Assembly (NCBI GenBank): GCA_020636405.1
Contig: JACJXW010000009.1
Coordinates: forward strand, 62,001-126,000
Length of the DNA stretch: 64,000 nucleotides
Source: Lewinellaceae bacterium
GTDB lineage: Bacteria; Bacteroidota; Bacteroidia; Chitinophagales; Saprospiraceae
Reading direction: 5' to 3'
The position numbers and the translations under genes were made by a program. Positions within the stretch are counted from its first letter, which is position 1, and each line of letters begins with the position of its first letter. Shown piece after piece: positions 1-6,937 of the stretch. Under the pieces are notes generated by a model. The model was not told the origin of the DNA. It saw only the letters and a program-made list of their open reading frames with translations, and did no database searches.

Positions 1-319
1 AAGGGGAGCCCGGGTATATGTCGCTTTTTTGATGGGGGAATGCTCTTATTCTATACAAAGAAGCCCATCATGGAATCCGTACGCGTTTTTGGGATATGGA
101 GAATGTCTTTATTCTCCTCTGTTTTTCTGGAAAATTCAACCATTTTCCTTTTAGACGCAATTCGATATGTAAAGTTACCTTATTTTCCAGTCGGTGCAAC
201 GTTTCCGAATACATTTATCTTTTGCCCTTTTCTTTCAGGCTGCCGGGTACGGGGACATGAAGAAAGAGGCGGTCTCATAAGGGATATTACACTGATTCTT
301 TAGGGCCTTTTTTACATCT
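1..319. other. AT-rich intergenic stretch, no gene supported
   Basis: No convincing gene is seen. An 87-codon open frame at 40-303 (+) has no signal peptide, no recognisable motif and unbalanced composition. The base composition is clearly more AT-rich than the coding DNA to the right. This is probably the space beyond the 3' end of the glycosidase gene at 320-1636 and a neighbour outside the window. Confidence 0.5.
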
Positions 320-1636
320 CTATACCCTTAAAAAGTCAATACACAGGGCGGCAGACCAGGAAAAAGTGAAAGTGCCGCAGGCAACTTCTTCCACCTCACT
401 TTTTCTGGGGTCGAAGTACTCATAAATGCCATGCTTTTCCAGAAGTTCCAAACTGTGTCGCCTGACCCGCGCGGCAATGTCCTCCATATCGTAGCGCATC
501 AGGCCGTGGTAGAGCAGCCAGTTCATGTTGATCCATACCGGGCCGCGCCAGTATTTTTTGAAGTCTACATCCTCGGCCAGCAGGCTGTAGGTGGGGCAGA
601 GGTAGATGTCGTCGCGTTTACCGCCGAACATTTCGCTTTCCAGCGTCAGCAGCATTTTTTCCGCCTGTTCCTGGGTGGGTACGTCCCCGCACATAGGCAT
701 CAGGCCGGAGGAAGTATAGACGGGGATGAGTTCTTCGTTGCGCAGGTCATAGGCGTTGTATATGCCGCGTTCCTCGTCCCACAACTTTTCGTTCATGCTG
801 TACTTCGTCAGTTCGTCCCACTGCACGGCCTCGCTGACGTCTTCTCCCAGCAAGGCGCCGATCTGAATGAGGCACTCGTTCGACCAGGCCAGCACGCCGT
901 TAAAGAGGGGGTCCTGGATGAGGAAGGGGCACTGCTCGTAGATGGCCTGGTCATCGTAGTTGTTGCGGCGGAAGAGGTCAACCAGATAGACATAGCGGTC
1001 GTAATCTTCCTGAGTAGGGCGGTGCCTGGCCGCTTTGGGGTTTTGCAGGTCCTTGCGTTCGTAAGGCGGGATCTCCAGTCGGGAGATATCCATACGCCTC
1101 AGGGCGCTGTCCCAGATGGGGGAGTTGTCAGTGCCTCCTTCCCAGGGATGGCGGATATACACCAGCCCTTCCTCGTGGGGGTCGCGGTACTGGTAGAGAT
1201 ACCGGTGCAGGCTTACCACCTTGGGATACATTTCCCGGAGAAAGGCCTTGGCACGTTGTTTATCTTCGGCAATCTCGTAAATGCGCCACAGTACGAAACC
1301 ATGGACCGGCGGCATGGTGATGCCGGACGTCCGGGACGATTTTGGCGCGTTTGGAGAGCGATCGGCCAGCCAGAAATCGGGGCCGGGGAAGTAGCGGGCA
1401 TTGGGGTCTTCGCCGAATACGATCTGGGGCAGGAGCCCGGTGGCCCATTGGGCGCTGAAGAGGTGGCGCAGGTCGGCCTCGGCTCGGTCCATATTGTAGT
1501 GGGCGTTGCCGATTGCGATGAAGCCGGCGTCCCAATTCCATTGGTGGGGATAGAGGCTGGGGGCGGGCTTGGTGAATTGGCCGTTCCAGTTTTTTTCGAG
1601 GACGTCTTGTGCGTTTTTTAATAGTGTCTCATACAT
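320..1636 (-). CDS. MGH1-like (GH63-type) glycoside hydrolase
   Basis: A 438-residue (alpha/alpha)6-barrel glycosidase resembling mannosylglycerate hydrolase/GH63 C-terminal domains and trehalase-like enzymes. Near the N-terminus it has the typical PHQWNWDAGF segment (about residues 30-39), where the Asp is expected to act in catalysis. It also has FPGPDFW, RHPWEGGTDNSP around the middle, and RGPVWINMNWLLYHGL near residue 370, followed by FTFSWSAA close to the C-terminus, all conserved in this group. There is no signal peptide, so the enzyme should be cytoplasmic. The likely substrate is an alpha-linked small glycoside such as mannosyl- or glucosylglycerate, but the sequence alone does not fix it. 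The gene stands alone. A TAnnTTTG box lies upstream on the same strand. Family call is good, substrate is a guess. Confidence 0.85.
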   Translation of the reverse strand: MYETLLKNAQDVLEKNWNGQFTKPAPSLYPHQWNWDAGFIAIGNAHYNMDRAEADLRHLFSAQWATGLLPQIVFGEDPNARYFPGPDFWLADRSPNAPKSSRTSGITMPPVHGFVLWRIYEIAEDKQRAKAFLREMYPKVVSLHRYLYQYRDPHEEGLVYIRHPWEGGTDNSPIWDSALRRMDISRLEIPPYERKDLQNPKAARHRPTQEDYDRYVYLVDLFRRNNYDDQAIYEQCPFLIQDPLFNGVLAWSNECLIQIGALLGEDVSEAVQWDELTKYSMNEKLWDEERGIYNAYDLRNEELIPVYTSSGLMPMCGDVPTQEQAEKMLLTLESEMFGGKRDDIYLCPTYSLLAEDVDFKKYWRGPVWINMNWLLYHGLMRYDMEDIAARVRRHSLELLEKHGIYEYFDPRKSEVEEVACGTFTFSWSAALCIDFLRV

Positions 1637-1708
1637 GGGTTAGAATGTTGTGATTAGCTTGATGACGAATTCCTGTTCTGGCTGTTGATTTTTATCATCC
1701 TAAAGTTA

Positions 1709-1716
1709 CAAAAATA
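1709..1716 (-). promoter_or_regulatory. Candidate Bacteroidota -7 box for the GH63-like gene
   Basis: Read on the minus strand the octamer is TATTTTTG, an exact match to TAnnTTTG, about 73 bases before the ATG at 1636. No clear -33 TTTG was found, so support is partial. Confidence 0.35.
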
Positions 1717-1754
1717 CCATTCTATTTGCTGCCTGAATCCGCCCTTACCAAATT

Positions 1755-1778
1755 TGCCGGCCGGTGATGAGGCCGGCA
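1755..1778 (+). other. 8-bp GC hairpin in the leader of the DUF2490 gene
   Basis: TGCCGGCC (1755-1762) and GGCCGGCA (1771-1778) are perfect inverted repeats around an 8-base loop, followed by a short CCTTTT. It lies 33 bases before the ATG at 1811, so it could be an attenuator-like element or simply a hairpin separating the divergent genes. Confidence 0.4.
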
Positions 1779-1810
1779 GAACCTTTTCGTTCACAACGCA
1801 ATTTGAAGAG

Positions 1811-2584
1811 ATGAATACCAGGAGCCTGTTGTGCGCCCTTTTTTCACTGTTCTTGTCCACTTGTGCCTTTACCCAGAAAGAGCGGCGGTTCACCCACCAG
1901 GACCTGGGCTGGTTTCGCCTGTACCATCACACCAACTTCGGAACCCAATGGCTGTGGCGCTGCGAGGTGGAGGAGCGTTCGTTTATTTTTCCTCAGGCGC
2001 AGCACCAGTTTATGGTGCGCAACCACCTCAGCCATAACCTGGGCAGCGGTTGGTCGGCTGCCCTGGGGTTTACCTATTTCATTCAAACCCTGCCTCAGGA
2101 CCCCGATGCCATAACATCTTATTCCCGCCCGGAACTTCGGCCCCAGCAGGAACTCGCCCACCGCCGCCAGCTATCCGGCCGTTTCAGCTTGTCTCAACGG
2201 TATTGGCTGGAGGAACGCCTGCAGCAGAACATCGATGCCGATGGCCAGCGGCATGCCGGCTATCAGTTCAGCCTTCGCTTCCGCTACCTGCTGCAAGGGC
2301 AGCTCACCCTAATCTCCCGGCCCACCTCAAAGGGGCGCCTCCATCTCAACGTTTTCGATGAGGCCTTTTTCAATCTGGGCGAAACCGGCCCGACGCCTTT
2401 CAGCCTCAACTTGCTGGGCGCCAGCCTGAGCTACGGCCTGACGCCGGCGCTGGGACTGGAAGTGGGGTACATCAACTGGTTTCAGCCACGCAACATTGCA
2501 GGGGCGTACTACCAGCGGGATATCGTCCGCGTGACGGTGCATCATTATTGGAAAGTGAGGAGGAAAGGGGCGGGGGATTTTTGA
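1811..2584 (+). CDS. DUF2490 family beta-barrel-like secreted protein
   Basis: A 257-residue protein of the DUF2490 family, predicted outer-membrane or periplasmic beta-rich proteins of Bacteroidota with no known activity. I start at the ATG at 1811 (MNTRSLLCALFSLFLSTCAF), because this gives a clean signal peptide ending near TQKERR. An in-frame start at 1685 would add 42 residues that do not look like a leader. The mature part shows the alternating hydrophobic/aromatic strands typical of small beta-barrels (for example YHHTNFGTQWLW, FRYLLQGQLTLI, SLSYGLTPALGLEVGYINWF). The stop codon falls inside a short tandem repeat. The gene is convergent with the App1-like gene. Family call fairly sure, function unknown. 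Confidence 0.8.
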   Translation: MNTRSLLCALFSLFLSTCAFTQKERRFTHQDLGWFRLYHHTNFGTQWLWRCEVEERSFIFPQAQHQFMVRNHLSHNLGSGWSAALGFTYFIQTLPQDPDAITSYSRPELRPQQELAHRRQLSGRFSLSQRYWLEERLQQNIDADGQRHAGYQFSLRFRYLLQGQLTLISRPTSKGRLHLNVFDEAFFNLGETGPTPFSLNLLGASLSYGLTPALGLEVGYINWFQPRNIAGAYYQRDIVRVTVHHYWKVRRKGAGDF

Positions 2585-2617
2585 TTTTTGATTTTTGATT
2601 TTTGATTTTCGATTTTC
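2576..2617. repeat. Heptamer tandem repeat, (GATTTTT)4(GATTTTC)2
   Basis: Six perfect 7-base units sit between two convergent genes. The array contains the stop codon of the DUF2490 gene and ends 6 bases before the stop codon of the App1-like gene. No hairpin with a flanking T-run is obvious; on the plus strand the T-rich units themselves could help termination. Confidence 0.85.
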
Positions 2618-2623
2618 GATTGG

Positions 2624-3730
2624 CTACAGCAACCGTTCTTTTCGGAACTGTTCGAAGGTTTCGAGCCGGATCAATCCTCGCCGGGCCGCGTCTTTTGCAG
2701 CCTGGGTGTAATCCTCCACCAGTTGGATATCGGCGCCGGTCTTGGAGATGAAGCGGGCGATACGCCGGGCGTGGCGGCCGGAGCGTACATCGCGGATATA
2801 GGTAGCCGCGATACGGCCGGGAAATTCCTGAGCTACCGCCCAGTAGATATAGGCGTCTTTTTCTCCGCTGTCGCCAATGAGAACGAAGGGCAGGTTGGGG
2901 TAGGTTTTCAGGATGCGCTCGATACTGCTGTGCTTATGCCCCTTATAGTTTCTGGGCTGTTTCTGGTATGGAATACCGAAGTCGCGCAGTAAGACCGGCC
3001 CATTGGGTAGGCCATTGAGGCTGAGGAATTCTTCGAGCAGGTCGTAGAGGTTCCAGGGGCTGTTGGAGACATAAAAGACGGGGTTGGCGGGGTCCTCCTG
3101 CTGGCCGCGGCAGAGGGCCTGAAAAAAGGCGGCTGCCTGGCTGAAGGTTTGCCGCAGCGCCGCTCCTTTCAGCAGAGTGTGGTACAATACCCTAAGTTTG
3201 AGCAGGGATGTGACGTCGGTTTGCAACACGGTGTCGTCGATATCGCTGATGATGCCAAACTCAGCCCGGGGCGGGGGGATGAGCAGCGCGCCGGTGGCCT
3301 GTACTTCGACCGTCCGGTAGGGGGTAGCGGTTACCTGTATCTGAGCCTCCCGCCAGGAACCCGTCCAGTGCGGCAGCGTCGCCGGCAGGTTGCCCTCGAA
3401 CTGGAAGTAACCCTCCTCATCGGTAGTAAGCTGAAAATCATTATCTCCAATAGACAGCCGGACGCTGGCGCCTCCTATTTCCCGGCTGCTGAAGCGCTTG
3501 TAATTGTTGATGAGGGCCCGCCAACGGGAGTTGACATTCCGGGCGATGATCCGGCGGTCCTTGAGCACCCTGCCTTTCAGGAACACCCATTCCCTGCGCC
3601 CGTACCCCCGGTAGGAAGCTACCATCACCGGCCAATCGGGTTGATACCCCAACAGGCTTCTTACCCACCTGGAGAGGCGGTGAAAAAAACGATCCACGTT
3701 CCTGAGCGACCGAAGGAAGAAGCGTTTCAC
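2624..3730 (-). CDS. APP1-like phosphatase domain protein (DUF2183)
   Basis: A protein of the APP1/DUF2183 family, HAD-like phosphatases named after yeast Mg2+-dependent phosphatidate phosphatase App1. The catalytic DxDxT/V motif is present as ISDIDDTVLQTD in mid-protein. It is followed by VFYVSNSPWNLYD and VLIGDSGEKDAYIY, the second and third HAD motifs, and an N-terminal beta-domain starting at YRGYG...LKGRVLKDRR. The start is uncertain. The open frame reaches back to 3886, but its first 45 or so residues are translated from a GGAA-rich repetitive stretch and look non-coding. I chose the GTG at 3730, which keeps the RSLLGYQPDWPVMVASYRGYG region; the only later ATG (3625) would cut the family's N-terminus. 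It follows hemB on the same strand. Confidence 0.75.
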   Translation of the reverse strand: MKRFFLRSLRNVDRFFHRLSRWVRSLLGYQPDWPVMVASYRGYGRREWVFLKGRVLKDRRIIARNVNSRWRALINNYKRFSSREIGGASVRLSIGDNDFQLTTDEEGYFQFEGNLPATLPHWTGSWREAQIQVTATPYRTVEVQATGALLIPPPRAEFGIISDIDDTVLQTDVTSLLKLRVLYHTLLKGAALRQTFSQAAAFFQALCRGQQEDPANPVFYVSNSPWNLYDLLEEFLSLNGLPNGPVLLRDFGIPYQKQPRNYKGHKHSSIERILKTYPNLPFVLIGDSGEKDAYIYWAVAQEFPGRIAATYIRDVRSGRHARRIARFISKTGADIQLVEDYTQAAKDAARRGLIRLETFEQFRKERLL

Positions 3731-3759
3731 AATTTTTGTTCTCAAAATAAGGGTTATTG

Positions 3760-3860
3760 GGGAGACGGGAAAGGGGGAAGCCGGAAATCGGAAGGCTTCC
3801 AGGTACAAGCGGCGCCTGAAAGTCGGAAGTCGGAAAGTGGAAGACGGAGCGCCTTCACGA
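3760..3860. repeat. GGAA/TCGGAA-rich low-complexity spacer
   Basis: Repeated short words (GGAAAGGGGGAAG, TCGGAAG, AGTCGGAAGTCGGAAAGTGG) fill the space between hemB and the App1-like gene on the plus strand. The bias continues past any plausible start codon of the App1-like gene, which is why I treat it as intergenic. Confidence 0.5.
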
Positions 3861-3889
3861 ATTCCCAAACCCCTATCCCCCCCCAAACA

Positions 3890-4879
3890 CTACCCCGCCA
3901 CCATTCGGGCAAAGTCCTTCGCAAAGTAGGTGATGATCACATCGGCGCCGGCACGGCGGATGCTGAGCAGCGTTTCCGGCATGGCCTGTTCGTAGTCGAG
4001 CCAGCCGTTACGGCAGGCAGCCAGCAGCATGGCACATTCCCCGCTGACGTGGTAGGCGGCGATGGGCAGCTCGAAGCTTTGTTTCATCAGCAGGATCACG
4101 TCCAGATAATTGAGCGCGGGTTTGACCATGAGGAAGTCGGCGCCCTCCAGGGTATCCAGTTCTCCTTCGATCAGCGCTTCCCGGCGGTTGGCGGGGTTCA
4201 TCTGATAGGTTTTCTTGTCTTTGGGGATGTCTTCGGTGCTTGCTTTCGGGGCACTGTCAAGGGCATCGCGGAAGGGGCCGTAGAACGCACTGGCATATTT
4301 GGCGGTGTACGACATGATGCCGGTGTTGTTGAACCCGGCCTCGTCGAGGGCAATGCGGATGGCTTCTACCCTGCCGTCCATCATATCGGAAGGGCCGAGA
4401 ATATCGAACCCGGCTTCGGCCTGTGCCAGGGCCATTTTCTGCAGGATGTGGAGGGTCTCATCATTGACGACCTGCCCCTCGTAAACGAAGCCATCGTGAC
4501 CGTCGGAGCTGTAGGGGTCCATCGCTACGTCGCTGATGAGGCAGGCTTCGGGAAAGCGCGCCTTGATCTCACGTGCGGCCTGCAGGTAGAAATTGTCATT
4601 GCTGTAGCTGTGGGTGGCCCGTTTGTCTTTCAGTTCGTCGGCCACCTTGGGAAAGGCGATAAAGCTCTTCACGCCCAGGTTCATACAGCTTTCTATTTCC
4701 CGCAGGGCCTCGTCCGTCGAGAGGCGGAAGCTGCCCGGTAGGGAAGAGATCTCTTCCCGGAAGCCTTTTCCGTTGACCAGGAACAGCGGCTGTACCAGGT
4801 GTTCCGGGCTTAAATGCGTTTCTTGCGCCAACCCTCTAATGGCGGCGCTGCGTCGGTTTCGTCTTGGCCTTCTTAACAT
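3890..4879 (-). CDS. hemB: Porphobilinogen synthase (delta-aminolevulinic acid dehydratase)
   Basis: HemB condenses two 5-aminolevulinate molecules to porphobilinogen in haem synthesis. The 329-residue length is normal. The two active-site lysines are in SYTAKYAS and FLMVKPALNY. The metal site reads DVAMDPYSSDGHDG: the positions that are three cysteines in zinc enzymes are Ala/Asp/Asp, so this is the non-zinc, magnesium-stimulated type. The start follows two bases after the yidD stop, so the two are almost certainly co-transcribed. Cytoplasmic. Very secure call. Confidence 0.97.
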   Translation of the reverse strand: MLRRPRRNRRSAAIRGLAQETHLSPEHLVQPLFLVNGKGFREEISSLPGSFRLSTDEALREIESCMNLGVKSFIAFPKVADELKDKRATHSYSNDNFYLQAAREIKARFPEACLISDVAMDPYSSDGHDGFVYEGQVVNDETLHILQKMALAQAEAGFDILGPSDMMDGRVEAIRIALDEAGFNNTGIMSYTAKYASAFYGPFRDALDSAPKASTEDIPKDKKTYQMNPANRREALIEGELDTLEGADFLMVKPALNYLDVILLMKQSFELPIAAYHVSGECAMLLAACRNGWLDYEQAMPETLLSIRRAGADVIITYFAKDFARMVAG

Positions 4880-4881
4880 TA

Positions 4882-5133
4882 TTATGGTGCTTTTGATATT
4901 TTTTTAGGATTCTTGGGTACCGGGTCGTAGCCGTGCGGGCCCCAGGGGTGGCACTTGAAGATGCGCTTCAGCCCCAGCCAGATTCCTTTCAGGACGCCCC
5001 ATTCCTCGATAGCCCCGATCATATAGTGAGAGCAGGTAGGCTTGAAACGGCAGGTGGGGCCCAACATAGGAGAAATGGCCATCTGGTAAAACCGGATGGG
5101 CAGTATGAATATTTTTTTGAGAATTTGATTCAT
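4882..5133 (-). CDS. yidD: Membrane protein insertion efficiency factor YidD
   Basis: An 83-residue YidD protein, a small membrane-associated factor that helps YidC insert inner-membrane proteins. The signature CRFKPTCSHYMIGAIEEWG, the amphipathic N-terminus (LPIRFYQMAISPMLG) and the C-terminal CHPWGPHGYDPVP are all present. It is first in a tight minus-strand cluster with hemB only two bases downstream. yidD elsewhere is usually near rnpA/yidC, so this location next to hemB is a Bacteroidota-style arrangement. Confidence 0.95.
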   Translation of the reverse strand: MNQILKKIFILPIRFYQMAISPMLGPTCRFKPTCSHYMIGAIEEWGVLKGIWLGLKRIFKCHPWGPHGYDPVPKNPKKISKAP

Positions 5134-5265
5134 TGGTTTCGGTTGTTACCAAACTAACAGGCATACTTGCCAGGTGGTTGATGGCGCCGGCCGGAAAATG
5201 GGATTGGGCCAGGGGCTGCCGGAAAGTCCAGGCATTGCCCTTGCGGAAATACGATGGATGCCGTT

Positions 5266-5850
5266 TTAAAACTGCGCCTTTTTCACCGTATCGCCTTTCT
5301 GAAAAAGCAGCAATCCCTGTTTTTTAGCGGGCCCGCTGATGCTGACCAGGTTTTTCTGGTCGTCAAAGGTTTCCATCAGGATGTTGTTGTTGACCTTCAG
5401 GGACTTCAGGTTGGGGATGTCCGTGATCTCCAGGTAGCACCACACTGCCGAGAGGTCTTCCGATACTTCCTTGCCGATGAAGGTATATTCGCGCGGCTCT
5501 CCGTTGACCTCAAAGGCCAGGTGCTGCTGCAGGTAGCGGTAGATGTACCGCTCGGCATCCTCGTGTTCCTTTTTGGTGCAGAGGAACAGGTTGTCGGCCC
5601 CCTGGCGGCGCAGGCCTTCTTCCAGGTCGTCGATAAACAGGTGCAGGCTCATCTGCAGGGCCTGCTCGCCCTCATTATAGTCGGCCAGGCACTTGCTGAC
5701 GTGGAAAGCGTGAAATTCAGGCTGTGTGTCGCCACCTATCCAGGCGGTGGCCGCCCGGTACAAGGGTTGGATGGCTTGATGGCCCCATTGCTCATGAGGC
5801 ATTGACCCTATGGAGAGTAGTATTACAGCCGCAATGGATATTGTTTTCAT
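5266..5850 (-). CDS. DUF6702 family secreted protein
   Basis: A 194-residue protein with a short hydrophobic leader (MKTISIAAVILLSIGS). After it come the family's hallmarks: FHAFHVSKCLADYNEGEQALQ and SLHLFIDDLEEGL, then a beta-rich half containing YTFIGKEVSED and WCYLEITDI. Function of the family is unknown; it is often found beside HupE/UreJ-like genes, as here. It lies 98 bases downstream of the HupE-like gene on the same strand and may be co-transcribed with it. Probably periplasmic. Confidence 0.75.
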   Translation of the reverse strand: MKTISIAAVILLSIGSMPHEQWGHQAIQPLYRAATAWIGGDTQPEFHAFHVSKCLADYNEGEQALQMSLHLFIDDLEEGLRRQGADNLFLCTKKEHEDAERYIYRYLQQHLAFEVNGEPREYTFIGKEVSEDLSAVWCYLEITDIPNLKSLKVNNNILMETFDDQKNLVSISGPAKKQGLLLFQKGDTVKKAQF

Positions 5851-5948
5851 CTTTCTTTTTTATACTGATTTTATTGGCCTGCCTATGCGGGTGGACAATG
5901 ATTTAATATTGATCAAAAAATATAACCTATAACAATATAACCATCCCC

Positions 5949-6551
5949 CTACGGCACCCGTTCCAGCGCCATTACCAATGCCAGGCCGAAGGCCGAGCCA
6001 GATATAAAAATGTTCCATTCCCGTTGCTTCACTTTTAGCGGGTAGAGCATGATGAAGGAAAGGCAAAGAACGGCTGTAACGATAGTCAGTTGTCCGATTT
6101 CCACACCTATATTAAACGCCAGCAGTTGGGTAACCAATTGTCCTTCTTCTCCCGGCAGCAGGCTGGAACGCAGAAAGTTGGAAAACCCCATGCCGTGAAT
6201 GAGCCCGAAAAACAGGGCGAACAGGTAATTCATCTGGAGGCTTCGGCTAAAAGTGCCCAACTGGCTTTCTTGCTTATGGACGATGACGTTGTACAGGGCG
6301 GTAACCATAATAGTCACCGGGATCAGAAACTCCACCCAGGCCGAATTGATGGGAATGATCTCCAGCGCAGCCAGGGCCAGGGTCAGAGAATGCCCCAGGG
6401 TGAAGGCCGTCACCAACAACGCTACTTTACGCCATTCCCGAATGCGGTAAATGGCGCATAGCGCCACCACGAACAGAATGTGGTCGTACCCCTGCATATC
6501 TGCAATGTGGCTGAACCCCAGTTGTAAGTAAACGCTGAAAACGGACTGCAT
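5949..6551 (-). CDS. HupE/UreJ family membrane protein
   Basis: A 200-residue inner-membrane protein with about five or six hydrophobic helices. It shows the HupE/UreJ_2 signature residues: GYDHILFVVAL near residue 22, FTLGHSLTLALA, and GLIHGMGFSNFL, with conserved histidines in membrane-facing positions, and FNIGVEIGQL in a late helix. Relatives are nickel or cobalt permease-like proteins, but no hydrogenase or urease genes are nearby, so the transported metal is open. It sits just upstream of the DUF6702 gene. Confidence 0.8.
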   Translation of the reverse strand: MQSVFSVYLQLGFSHIADMQGYDHILFVVALCAIYRIREWRKVALLVTAFTLGHSLTLALAALEIIPINSAWVEFLIPVTIMVTALYNVIVHKQESQLGTFSRSLQMNYLFALFFGLIHGMGFSNFLRSSLLPGEEGQLVTQLLAFNIGVEIGQLTIVTAVLCLSFIMLYPLKVKQREWNIFISGSAFGLALVMALERVP

Positions 6552-6937
6552 GGATTTTTTTGCGTAAAAGTAAAACTTTTTCCAGCCAACTGCGTAAAAC
6601 GCTATTGGGTTATGCTGGCCTGTTTTGGCCGGGGGCCCCGATTTGAGTCAAATTGCAGTTAATTCAATATTAATTTTGCGTATTTATTCATTTTCCTGCT
6701 CTGATCCCATTAACACTTTACAAAAAATCAGTAGATTTACAGTCATTCAAAAGACGACCCTCCAATAGTTTTCGCCTTATGGCTGAAAGCGTTTCCCCCC
6801 TAGGAAGTACTATAAGAAAATTATCGACAGAGGCTTGATCACCCTTTTCCCCCATTCGAGCAGGCTGGCGCCTGGTCAATTGCTGGTTATAACTCAGGAA
6901 TATCCATCAACTTTATAAACCAAAACGCCATACGCGT
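6552..6937. promoter_or_regulatory. Divergent intergenic region with a plus-strand TAnnTTTG box
   Basis: No gene is seen in these 386 bases. TAATTTTG at 6671-6678 on the plus strand matches the Bacteroidota -7 box exactly and could start a roughly 250-base leader for the lamin-tail protein. A 7/8 match (TAGATTTA) lies at 6732-6739. On the minus strand TACTTTTA, close to the HupE-like start, is a 7/8 match. No riboswitch was recognised. Confidence 0.35.

Noticed and set aside
40..303. 87-codon open frame at the left edge
   Set aside because: No signal, motif or codon bias like the neighbours; region is AT-rich and looks intergenic.
431..1621. 396-codon open frame antisense to the GH63-like gene
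   Set aside because: Antisense shadow of a well supported glycosidase; composition shows mirrored codons and no domain.
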